Source: Cavia porcellus
Lineage: Eukaryota > Chordata > Mammalia > Rodentia > Caviidae
DNA: 64,000 bases
Direction of reading: 5' to 3'
NCBI RefSeq assembly: GCF_034190915.1
Contig: NW_026947493.1
Coordinates: 47,138,501-47,202,500, forward strand
The notes below the pieces were generated by a model. The model ran no database searches, had not been told where the DNA came from, and was given only the letters and a program-made list of their open reading frames with translations. Positions within the stretch are counted from its first letter, which is position 1; every line of letters starts with the position of its first letter. Below, piece after piece: positions 36,780 to 45,017 of this stretch. The position numbers were made by a program, and so were the translations under genes.

Positions 36780-37420
36780 AAAATTTTTATGTAATACGAA
36801 TAATAAAATTTATCATTTTAAGTGCACAATTCAGTAGTGTTAAGCATATTCAAATCACTGCACCACAAATTCCTAGGATTTTTCATATTACTATGCTAAA
36901 ACTGTGTACCTACTAAACATTAATTTGTTTTTATCCCTCCCTACCTCCCTCAACAATCATCTTCCTATGTTCTTTTTTGATGATTTTATTACTTTGTATT
37001 AGTGAAGTCAGACAGTATTTGTTCTTTTGTGACTTATTTCACTTAACATTATGTCCCAATGTTTATTCAAGTTGCAGCATATAACAGAATTAGAAGCTGC
37101 ATAATGTTTCATGATATGTATATGCCATATTATCCATTTATCTTCTTGTAGATATTTGGGTTGCTCCCATCTCTTGTCTGTTATCAAACAGAGGATTGAC
37201 TGATACATATTTTTGGATGTTAGCTAACAGCAAAGACTTAGCAGTTTTGATATGGAAGCTAGCATTCTGTTGATAGCAGTAGCAGAGTACAAAAAATATT
37301 GAACTCAAACTATTTACAGACATTTTATTATAAATTATACATCAAATTTATCTAAAATTAATGTCTGATATTTTAAAAAATCAACTTATTGAAATAAAAT
37401 TTATGTCATTTGCTCTTTTT
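36780..37420 (-). mobile_element. Ancient L1 3'-end relic
   Basis: Antisense L1 landmarks on the plus strand are 'gcacaattcagtagtgttaa', 'aaatcactgcacc', 'gacttatttcacttaacatt' and 'catattatccatttatcttc'. It is non-coding. The HAL1 pair begins immediately after it. Confidence 0.8.
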
Positions 37421-37434
37421 AAAAGATAAGTTAT
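37421..37434. repeat. Target-site duplication, left copy (HAL1 37435-40600)
   Basis: 'aaaagataagttat' is repeated perfectly at 40601-40614. The preceding bases are 'ctcttttt', so the bottom strand reads TTTT/AAAA, the consensus L1 endonuclease nick. Confidence 0.97.
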
Positions 37435-38209
37435 TGGAAGGAGGAGAACATGGCGGACAGACAGCAGCAACTACCGAAGGCTCTCTGGAAGACTCGGCTC
37501 AGAGGCCAGGGATGATGCGGACTAAGGAGTCACGAACCAGTAGAGATATGCTCTGCTGACTCAGGAACGAACTGGGCTGAGAGAAACCAACTTAAAATAT
37601 AGTCCTGGCGCTAAAATAGGAACAGAAAAGGCTCGGTGTGGAGGCTCGACTACGCGCCATTGGAAACCGCGATTTGGGTATCCCGCCGCGATTTGGGTTT
37701 CCCGCCGCCCGGCGGCTGGCTGCCTCCACAAGCGGCTCGGCAAGGAGAGACGCGCAGAAGCTCGGGAACGGGAGTCTGCGAACGGAGTCGAAAACAGGAC
37801 GGACAAGAAGGCGTACACGAAAACTGACTGGTGGCAAGGTGAGCGAGAAAACTGAGCCCCTACCACAGTTTGACTCCAGCGGAGGTCTTTTTGGGCTCGG
37901 GCAGTCCTGTAGGAGCAGGGCGCCGTGGCAACTCCAGCCACACATTCCCCTCTCGGACGGGATTGGTGAAAAGTCCCTGGCCTGAGTGACGCTGCTGGCG
38001 GACTCCCTAGGCTGGCCTAACCCAGATCCCAGAGCCTGACGGTGGCCCGGAGGAGCGACTGACTCCTACGTAGGCTGCCTCCTCCGCGACTCCCTGGTGC
38101 GCAGCGGTGGGTGGGACCAACTAGCCAGCGCAATTTGATCAGGCTGTGGCTGACAGGCAGGGAAGCCGGGCTTCCTTTGTAATCTTGCATTTTATAAGGA
38201 AGAGAAAAT
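37435..38209 (+). promoter_or_regulatory. HAL1 5' UTR / internal promoter, CpG-rich, YY1-like site
   Basis: The element starts with 'aacatggcgg' at 37447-37456 (positions +13 to +22), matching the YY1 core (ATGGCGG). Human L1 carries its YY1 site at nearly the same offset, where it positions transcription start. The region 37600-38120 is strikingly CpG-rich against AT-rich surroundings. A 19-21-base direct repeat around 'gcgatttgggtatcccgccg' and 'gcgatttgggtttcccgccg' lies at about 37669-37708. Open frames exist on both strands (37638-37985 plus, 37592-37945 and 37561-37941 minus), but GC-rich DNA produces these by chance. Confidence 0.75.
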
Positions 38210-39262
38210 ATGGGGAAGGGAAGCAACAAAAAAGGCTCCTCGGCCCCCAATCCTGAGAAACAGGCAATAGTGGACACCGCACCAATATACATTAAGCGCC
38301 ATCTAGAGAGCCTCATAGACCAATTCAGGAATGAAGTTATCAACGACCTGAAGCTAGAAGTATGCAGAATAGTTAGAGAAATGCTAAGCACCACCCAGGA
38401 AAAAACAGATGGTGGAATGGAAGAACAGAAAAAGAGGGGAGAATTGCTTGATGGAGAAAACAGAGAAAACATTGAGTATGTGAAGCAGGTTCAAAGGGAC
38501 TATCAAGAAATTAAGAAGTCTATCGAAGACTGGCATAACAGCTTGAAAGAAACTAAGGACAGACTATCTGAACTGGAGGGCAGACTTGTAATATGGGAGA
38601 ATGAAATGAAAAACTTCTTAAAAATGACAAAGAAACAAACAGCAATAATACAAAGACAAGAAGATGATAAGAGGAGCCATAACTTAAGGATTAAGAACAT
38701 AAAAGAAGAAGTAGGGACACAAACAAGTGAACTACAGAGGCTACTCACAGAAATAATCCAGGAGAATTTTCCTAATTTAGCAAAAGGTAAAGATACTCAG
38801 ATGTATGAGGCATACAGGACCCCAGCTACCTACAACCCTAACAGAGAAACACCGAGGCATATAATAATAAAAATTCCAGAAATTCAATACAAGAACAGAA
38901 TATTAAAAGCTGTAAGAGACAAGAAACAGACTACTTACAAGGGAACACCCATCAGAATTACAGCAGATTTCTCTTCACAAACCATCAAATCACGAAGAGC
39001 GTGGGGGGAAATAATTCAAGCTTTGAAAGATAATAATCTCCAGCCAAGATTGAGATATCCTGCACAACTGTCCCTGGAAATTGATGGAAAAACGAGGTGC
39101 TTCCAGGATAAAGAGGAACTGGGGGAATTTGCAACCACCAATTCAACCCTACAGAAAGTATTGCAGGATATTCTAAAAAAAGAAAAATACAAAGAACCCA
39201 GAAATAGTGGCGGGGAGGCTACAACGAATGGAGCAGAGAACAAAATGAAGAAGACAAACTGA
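38210..39262 (+). CDS. HAL1 ORF1 protein (L1 ORF1p-like RNA-binding chaperone), intact
   Basis: The frame of 350 codons starts MGKGSNKKGSSAPNP. Layout: a basic, disordered N-terminus (1-30); a long heptad-rich coiled-coil segment (about 80-155); an RRM-like domain (about 156-250) with the RNP-type strands 'NLRIKNIKEE' (158-167) and 'HIIIKIPEIQ' (217-226); then a C-terminal domain (about 251-325) with 'SRRAWGEIIQALKDNNLQPR' (261-280), the counterpart of the conserved ARREWGP block of mammalian L1 ORF1p. L1 ORF1 proteins form coiled-coil trimers, coat their RNA in cytoplasmic RNPs and act as nucleic-acid chaperones. That role is inferred here from similarity. The length is typical (about 340-370 residues). 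The start is supported by conservation of MG[KR]GSNKKGSSAPNPEK in the copy at 53750. There is no ORF2 downstream. Confidence 0.93.
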   Translation: MGKGSNKKGSSAPNPEKQAIVDTAPIYIKRHLESLIDQFRNEVINDLKLEVCRIVREMLSTTQEKTDGGMEEQKKRGELLDGENRENIEYVKQVQRDYQEIKKSIEDWHNSLKETKDRLSELEGRLVIWENEMKNFLKMTKKQTAIIQRQEDDKRSHNLRIKNIKEEVGTQTSELQRLLTEIIQENFPNLAKGKDTQMYEAYRTPATYNPNRETPRHIIIKIPEIQYKNRILKAVRDKKQTTYKGTPIRITADFSSQTIKSRRAWGEIIQALKDNNLQPRLRYPAQLSLEIDGKTRCFQDKEELGEFATTNSTLQKVLQDILKKEKYKEPRNSGGEATTNGAENKMKKTN

Positions 39263-39329
39263 CAGCTACTGACAGAAACAGAGCTCAACAGAAATGAGAC
39301 AGAGACGATTGGATGATAGGAACAGCTAT

Positions 39330-40160
39330 TTTGGAGAAAATGACATCTTAATAGGTAATACTGATTTAGTACCATCTTGTTTTGAAGTCTCATCTAGCTT
39401 TTGTTCTTCTGTCTCCAATGGTCTAAACAGGTTGTATCTTATTGGATTTTATTATGTACGATAGTATAAGCAAAAACCTTGTAAAGACAAGGAGACTATA
39501 CAGAAACCATTGTTCATTTTCTGTTAGTCGATTCTAAATACTCTATAATGCTGTCATTCTCTTAAATGGTTTTACATTGTTTTGATATACTTAATGCTAC
39601 AGTATATGAAGTTGTACTCAAGGACTTCAAGGAAAGAGTCAATATGGTAACTACTTTTGGGTCGGAAATATCTGGTGGTGAAACACTATTCTGCTTAAAT
39701 GGTTATGTTTTGATCTGCCCTGTTTCGCTGTTATGCCCTCTTTTTTTTCTCAATCTCCACTCCATTATTTACTTTTTTATTTTTATCCGTTTAATTAAAG
39801 GGAAAAAATAGCAGGATATAATATAGTAACCCACTATGACTTTCTATTATCTCGATTTGAAGCCCTGTATTACTCTCACCATCTTGTTTTTGACTGAGGT
39901 TCCTCTATTCTGTTTTGCTGGATAGTATCAGGTTCGAAAGTTTAGGCATCAGCTGAGAAGATAATGAGATTCATTATAACGCCCATTCTCGTTGACGTTT
40001 ATCTACTTTTGAAGACCTACAATATCTCCAATGTTTTGGTTTTGTCGGTTTTATTCTATACTGTTTTGTTCAATTGTATTACAACTAATGATATAGGCAA
40101 TTCTATTAGAAATAGCGGGAGACATTATGGTAACCATTGTTGATCACCTTGTATTATGTT
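39330..40160 (+). repeat. Degenerate ~150-bp tandem monomers in HAL1 3' UTR
   Basis: A block resembling 'gacattatggtaaccattg' recurs at about 39341, 39491, 39638, 39816, 39968 and 40121, a spacing of 147-178 bases. Each is followed by 'ttttgaagtc..' or 'tctaca..' and a 'ttctgttttg' pyrimidine block. The repeats are diverged among themselves and shared, in the same order, with the HAL1 at 51367-54501. No coding function is seen. Confidence 0.8.
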
Positions 40161-40600
40161 TTTATGTTATCTATTATATCCACCCTTTTGACTTGACCGA
40201 TTCGGTTCTGTTATGTCACATTTGGTTTTACTCTCTTCCAAAAAAGCAATAAGAACTGTGGGAGCAATGAAACCCAAAATGTGTAATAGTCACAGTACAA
40301 AAGAGAGGAAAAGAAAGTGCTCTAAACTATATAACTGCATGTATATTTAAATGTATGAGATAGAAAATGATATCACAGAGTTTTATTGGATCAGTGAACA
40401 GAACTGTTTGCAGTATCATTGTTGGAATGTCCACTCTACAAGCTTTAATTTTGTGACTTGAACAATTATTTCTAAGATGGCAATATGTAATCCATTAACT
40501 AGTGACCTCCTACTGCACATTTTTTTCTTCTGTAAATCTGTATAACTTGTACCCCTTCACTGTCTTTTTTTCTTTTCTTTTCTCCTTAAAAAAAAAAAAA

Positions 40601-40617
40601 AAAAGATAAGTTATCAA
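40601..40617. repeat. Shared target-site duplication of two nested insertions
   Basis: 'aaaagataagttat' (40601-40614) is the right duplication of the HAL1 at 37435. Extended by 'caa' to 40617 it is also the left duplication of the older element at 40618, whose right copy is 'aaaagataaattatcaa' at 43720-43736 (one mismatch). Both insertions therefore used the same endonuclease site. Confidence 0.9.
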
Positions 40618-40965
40618 GTGCAGCCAGAGAGAGCCAGAAGAGGATCTGAAGATCCACATCAGCCTGCTGGGCGCTGCCACCAGAAGGCCCTTTCTTCTGT
40701 GCACCCAGTGCAGGCAGAGAGAGCCAGAAGAGGATCCCAGGAGCCACCTCTGCTTGCAGGGTGCTGCCACTGGAGGGCCCTTTCCTCCGCAACCCAGCGC
40801 GGCTGAGGGAGAGGGACAGATCCACCTTGGCCTGCTGTGGGCAGCCTCCAAGGGGCCATATCTTGCTGGAGTCCAGTGTAGGCAGAGAGAACCAGCAGAT
40901 TAGCTTTCACCTTGGTGGGGGTGGGGAGCTGCCGTCGGAAGGCTCCTTTCTGCAGGCAGCCCCAG
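40618..40965 (+). repeat. L1 5'-UTR monomers, ~80-90 bp
   Basis: Units start 'gtgcagccagagagagccag' (40618), 'gtgcaggcagagagagccag' (about 40708), 'gcgcggctgagggagaggg' (about 40797) and 'gtgtaggcagagagaacc' (about 40876). Each ends in 'ctgccac..gaaggccctttc' followed by 'cccag' or a variant. Tandem 5' monomers act as L1 promoters in rodents such as mouse. That role here is inference. Confidence 0.8.
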
Positions 40966-41479
40966 GAGCAGGGACGCACAGCCAGGTAAGGCTTGTGCAT
41001 CCGTGGCCCCCCATTGAAACTCTTCGTTTTCTCGGACAGCCGTCACCCATTGGCAAAGTAGGATGAGCACACTCCTGTGTGTCTGCCAGCATCACGGGTG
41101 TCCAACAGCCCCACCTCCATGCACCCCTGATTATCAGCGAATAGCGTAGCTGTATAGGTCTGAAGAAGCCTGCTCCATGCCCTGCCATCTCCCTGTAAAT
41201 CTGGAATTAGAGGAACCAGGTGCCTGTCCCATCGCCCTACACTGCCTAGCAGCAGCCAATGTAGGAAGTGCCTGGAGCCCCACAATGAGCTTCTTGGGGG
41301 GAACCCAGGAGAATGTTCAAGATGGAGCGAAAGGCAAGCTCAGACCTCTAACCCACACAGAATAAGTCTGGGAGATAGTCATAGAAAAAAATGGGAGTTG
41401 CAAACCTGAAATATCTGAGAGGATAGAAACTGAAGTGAGGCAACAACTTCATGAGATTGTAAAAGCAGCCAAACAGAAA

Positions 41480-42623
41480 AAATGTCTCAGGTAAAAGAAG
41501 AAATCACAAACATACTGAAAGAATTGTTCAGCAAGTCTAAAGAAGACATAGACAGAAAAAAGAGCATAGGAAAATGATGGAAACCTTGAATGAATATAGA
41601 AAGGAATTACAGTGCATGAAACAGATTCAAAGAGAGATGCAGGAAATTTAAAATTTCAGTGAAAAACTGGGAAAACTGCTTGAAAGAGACTGAAGATAGA
41701 CTTTCAAACCTTGAAGATAGGATTGCAGCTAGTGATTGTGAAAGATCTCTTTAAAAAACATGGAGTCAGGAAATAACTCAATGGCTGCAAGATGAGGCAA
41801 AGAAGCATAATTTAGGAGTGATAGGTATAGGTGAAGAAGCAGGGGTCAACACAAATGAAATTAAAAGGATATTTACAGAAGTAATAAAAGAAAACTTCCC
41901 AAACATAGGAAATGGATCTGGCATGCAAATAAGTGAGGCATATAGGACTCCAACTAGCCATAACCAAAGTAAATCTATACCCAGGCATATAATATTCAAG
42001 ATCCCAGAAATTCAGCACAGGAATAGAATATTAAAAGCTGTTAGAGAAAAGAGACAGATCACCTGTAAAGGAAAATCAATCAGAATCACAGCAGACTTAT
42101 CAACACAAACCCTCAAGTCAAGAAGACTTTGGAATAAAGTGTTTCAAACTCTGAAAGAAAACAACTTCCAACCCAGATTGACCTACCCAACAAAACTATC
42201 TTTCAAATTTGATGGAAAAATAAGATACTTCCATGATAAAGAACAACTGAAGGAATTCATGACTACCAAACCAACCCTACAGAGACTGCTAAAAAGTATT
42301 CTAGAGAGAGTTATCTTTATAGATGACCATGATTCCAGGAACACAGCAGAGGAAGATCACCAAACAAGACAGGCAATTGAATCAAGGGGAAAAGTGGAGG
42401 GCCAACAAGAGGAGGATAGCAGGGCAGAGACAAACCAATGTATGCTGGTTTTAACCATTAATGTAGATGGCCTCAGGTCAGCAATAAAAAGAAACACAGG
42501 GAAGGTGGATAAAAAATGAGACCCATCGATGTACTATATACAAGAAATACATTTAACTGGAAACGAAATTCATAGACTGAGAATCAAAAGAGAGTAGACA
42601 ATTGTTCCATGTGACAGGAGACC

Positions 42624-42654
<31 letters not shown>

Positions 42655-42660
42655 AGCAAG
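41480..42660 (+). pseudogene. L1/HAL1 ORF1 joined to the start of ORF2, disrupted
   Basis: ORF1 N-terminal and coiled-coil regions (41480-41810) are frameshifted. From 41818 a frame of 233 codons covers the RRM and C-terminal domain ('RHIIFKIPEIQHRNRILKAV', 'NNFQPRLTYPTKLSF'). It then continues without a stop into 'MLVLTINVDGLRSAIKR' (about 42442-42492), the characteristic first residues of L1 ORF2. After a stop at 42517-42519 the ORF2 reading resumes as 'YIQEIHLTG' (about 42540-42566), corresponding to the endonuclease QE.HL motif with its catalytic Glu. It ends in the A28 run (42624-42651), which sits where the family has the Lys-Lys codons of the QKKAGV motif. Beyond that the ORF2 body is absent. 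Confidence 0.85.
42624..42651. repeat. A28 run at the ORF2 deletion junction
   Basis: These 28 consecutive A lie inside the element, between the ORF2 endonuclease start and the L1 3'-terminal region. The following 'gggagcaagagtaact' still resembles endonuclease codons (KAGV-like). The run therefore looks like an expanded lysine-codon A-tract, not an integrated poly(A) tail. Confidence 0.8.
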
Positions 42661-43059
42661 AGTAACTTGCCCATCAACTGCAGAATGGATAAGAAAGAGA
42701 TGGCATTTTCATGCAGTGGAAAGCTACCTAGCTATAAAGTAGAATAATCTCAAGGCTCCTGTACCTAAATGGACACAACTAGAGATATTGTCCGTGGCTG
42801 AAGCAGTTCAAACTCAGATGCATGAACCCTAGCATATGAAACAGAAAGAGTTAATGGGATCCAAAAGCAAAATAGTTAATGTAAGAGCAAAAAGAGGAAA
42901 CACCTGGGAGGGAAAGGTGGAAACTATTGTCAATTTCTTATTGTCTTATCTTGAACTCTTGCATTGTTTACATAATTTTGTTAGGTTGGCTTTGTTCTGT
43001 CTTGTTTTGTTAGATTCTATGCTGTCCAATGGTAGAGGCAGATTTTTTGAATATAATGG

Positions 43060-43500
43060 CATATATTATGGTAATTATGGTTTCCTATTATATTGCTTTG
43101 AAGTCTTATAATGCTTTCATTCATTGGTTTGATTCTTTTTTGTTTGATTTTATTATGTGTGATGGTATGAACAGCTATTTTGAGAAAAACAAGACATTAT
43201 GGTAGCCATTGCTGATTTCTTATCATCTTGTTTTGAAGTCCTACCATGCTTTTGTTCTTCTGTTTCAATTGGTTCTATCCTGTTGTGTGTTTATTTGATT
43301 TTATTATGTGTGATGGTATAGGCAAATTTTTGAGAAATATGAGATATTATAGCAGCCATTGTTCATTTCCTGTTGTTTGGTTTTGAAGTCCTGTAATGCT
43401 TTCATTCTTTTGAATGGTTTTATACTATTCTGGTTATGTTTGATATTATTGTGTGTACAGTTATGCTCAACTATTTTGAAGAAAAGAGACATTATGGAAG
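43060..43500 (+). repeat. 3'-UTR tandem repeats of the older element
   Basis: The block 'gacattatggtagccattg' and its variants recur at about 43060, 43191, 43341 and 43486 (spacing 131, 150 and 145 bases). Each is followed by 'gttttgaagtcctgtaatgc' and 'ttcttctgtttcaattgg' variants. These are homologous to the monomers in the young HAL1 copies. Confidence 0.85.
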
Positions 43501-43591
43501 CTACTGTTAATGTCCAGTTGTCTTTTTGCGAAGTACTGTATTGCTTGTATTGTCCTGTTTTGATTTGTTTCGTTCTGTTCCCTTCATTTTA

Positions 43592-43610
43592 TTCTCTCTC
43601 TCTCTCTCTC
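43592..43610. repeat. (CT)n microsatellite at SINE tail
   Basis: A short CT run lies between the SINE target duplication and its T-run. It probably arose in the tail of the SINE at 43598. Confidence 0.9.
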
Positions 43611-43700
43611 TTTTTTTTTTGTCTTTTTCATTTTTATCGAACTCATGACTGCCTGCTTGTAAGGCAGGCGCTTATGCTGCTGAGCTAAATCCCCAGCCCC
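43598..43700 (-). mobile_element. ID-type SINE inside the older L1/HAL1
   Basis: Minus-strand copy with the 'gtctttttcatttttatc' tail, B-box region and 'gagctaaatccccagccccc' end. About 13 bases between tail and B box ('agtaccggggatc' in the 27842 copy) are missing. It is flanked by 'cattttattctct' at 43585-43597 and 43701-43713. Confidence 0.93.
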
Positions 43701-43954
43701 CATTTTATTCTCTTTTAAAAAAAGATAAATTATCAAATATATTTAATGACAATTTGTTATGCATGGAATATCTTTGTGTTCTTAAAATGTTCAAAGGTAT
43801 TACAAAAAATTTAAGTACATGTTTTGGTTCATATTAGATGTCACCCTAAAGTCTCCTGTGATTATAGGCAGAACCTTTGAAAAGTGATTGGATTATAGGG
43901 ACATTATAGCTCAAATACTATCAGGAGGTGGGACCAGGTCAGGAGAAGTGGGTC

Positions 43955-44035
43955 GCTGGGCTGAGGATGTAGCTGGCAAGTATGAGCCTGAAAGTTTGAT
44001 TCCTGATTTAAAAAAAAGAAGAAAAATAAAAAGAA
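43955..44035 (+). mobile_element. Degraded ID-type SINE in MaLR 5' LTR
   Basis: 'gggctgaggatgtagctggc' then 'aagtatgagcctg' and 'agtttgattcctgat', followed by an A-rich tail, matches the ID head, loop and B box at low identity. Confidence 0.75.
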
Positions 44036-44237
44036 AAAGGGTGGATCACTGTGGGTATGAAGGTCTCCTTTCATAGTTCTTCCCTTGATCTCTATTTTGT
44101 GTCTGTCATCTCATGTGCAATTCTTTGCCATCCCCCATGCCATGCTGTCCTTTTTTGGATTAAACTGTGAGTCAAAATAAATCTCTTTTCCTTTACACTG
44201 CAGATGTCAGATATTGTGCCTCAGAAGTGAGAAAGTA

Positions 44238-44316
44238 TTAGCTCAGCAGCATAAGCACCTGCTTGGCAAGCGCGAGGTCACAACTTTGCTCCCTGGTACA
44301 AAAAAAGAAAAAGAAA
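44238..44316 (+). mobile_element. 5'-truncated ID-type SINE at the end of the MaLR 5' LTR
   Basis: It begins within the A box ('ttagctcagcagcataagca') and lacks the GGGGCTGGGG head. It continues to 'ccctggtacaaaaaaagaaa'. It is flanked by 'tgagaaagta' at 44228-44237 and 44317-44326. Confidence 0.9.
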
Positions 44317-44910
44317 TGAGAAAGTAATTAAGAGATTTTACTACAGGGAGTGGGGCCATTGTTGTGATGTTACCTGAGCATGTGGTTGAAAAGGCTTTAG
44401 AACTGGCTCACAGGAAGAATTTGGAAAGGTTTAGAGATATTGGCTAGAGAAGCCCTAGAATTTTGTAAACTTAGCTTGACAGGGCATTCTAGTTGGAGCT
44501 CAGAAGTCAAAATGCAGCTTAAAAGCTAGATGATAAAGACCAGGCTCAAGAGGTATCATGTGAGAACAAAGACTTCCCTGGCCGTTAGACTCCAGACCAT
44601 ATGTGTTAAGTTCTGACAGAAAATTTGTCTGCATTTTGCTCATGCTCTGAGACTTTTGTAAGAGACTGAGATTAAGGGTGACAGATTAATTAATCTGAAA
44701 GGAAATTTCAAGGAAGACGAACTTGCATGCTGTGGAATAAGTACTAGTGAGGACTTTTAGCCAATTCTGCATTGAGAATCAGGAGGAAATGATAGAGCTA
44801 AATGATTTTTAAAGTTTTGAGTTTGACCAGAAAAGAATCTCATATTATGAAGAGGCTATAAATTTGGATCAAGTTTGTTGCTGGAAAGATGAGCACTAAA
44901 AAGAAGCCCC

Positions 44911-45017
44911 TTTGCTTGTATTGTCCTGTTTTGATTTGCTTTGTTCTGTTCCCTTCGTTTTATTCTCTTTTAAAAAAAGATAAATTATCAAATATATTTA
45001 ATGACAATTTTTTATGC
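44911..45017 (+). repeat. 107-bp duplicate of a HAL1 3' end plus its downstream flank
   Basis: This segment repeats 43541-43762 (minus the ID SINE): 'ttgcttgtattgtcctgttt' through 'ttttattctcttttaaaaaa', the target-site duplication 'gataaattatcaa', and on into unique flank 'atatatttaatgacaattt'. It ends at 'ttatgc'. Only a few mismatches are present. It lies inside the MaLR internal region and has neither its own poly(A) nor flanking duplications. Confidence 0.9.

Larger units (their letters stand above)
37435..40600 (+). mobile_element. Full-length young HAL1 (half-L1) with intact ORF1
   Basis: This complete 3.17-kb retrotransposon is bounded by perfect 14-bp duplications and a 17-base A-run (40588-40604, overlapping the TSD). 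Its order is a CpG-rich 5' UTR (37435-38209), ORF1 of 350 codons (38210-39262), a 3' UTR of about 1.3 kb that contains six degenerate repeats of about 150 bp, and a pyrimidine-rich terminus 'cttttcttttctcctt' before the A-tail. No ORF2 exists: the 3' UTR follows the ORF1 stop directly. It must have been mobilised by L1 ORF2 protein supplied in trans. It is about 90% identical to the copy at 51367-54501. Confidence 0.95.
40618..43719 (+). mobile_element. Older L1-to-HAL1 intermediate element
   Basis: This 3.1-kb plus-strand element sits between 17-bp duplications. Layout: a GC-rich 5' UTR with four monomers of about 90 bp (40618-40965), ORF1 remnants (about 41480-42420), the first part of ORF2 up to the endonuclease region (about 42440-42655), an abrupt jump through an A28 run to the terminal L1 region (about 42670-42900), and a 3' UTR with repeats of 131-150 bp. 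An ID SINE is inserted near the 3' end. It keeps the start of ORF2 that the young HAL1 copies have lost. Multiple stops and frameshifts make it inactive. Confidence 0.85.

Noticed and set aside
38017..38472. 151-codon minus-strand frame
   Set aside because: It is antisense to the HAL1 5' UTR and ORF1 start, with a leucine/serine-rich composition typical of an antisense shadow.
40510..41285. Several overlapping frames of 62-113 codons on both strands
   Set aside because: They lie in GC-rich L1 5'-UTR monomers. The repetition of the monomers, not coding selection, explains the internal protein repeats.
42624..42651. A28 run as the poly(A) tail of an element ending there
   Set aside because: No target duplication pairs with it, endonuclease-like codons continue across it, and the outer 17-bp duplications enclose both sides as one element.
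43359..43688. 109-codon plus-strand frame
   Set aside because: It crosses the HAL1 3'-UTR repeats and the inserted SINE, so it is a chance frame.
43630..43700. Possible tRNA gene from the A- and B-box-like sequence
   Set aside because: The sequence belongs to an ID SINE: it has the SINE tail, target duplications and sister copies at 20438, 27842 and 57733. No tRNA cloverleaf is intact.
43541..45017. CRISPR-like or satellite array suggested by repeated segments
   Set aside because: The repeats are two copies of one segment plus 3'-UTR monomers. There is no regular repeat-spacer pattern, and the host is a mammal.
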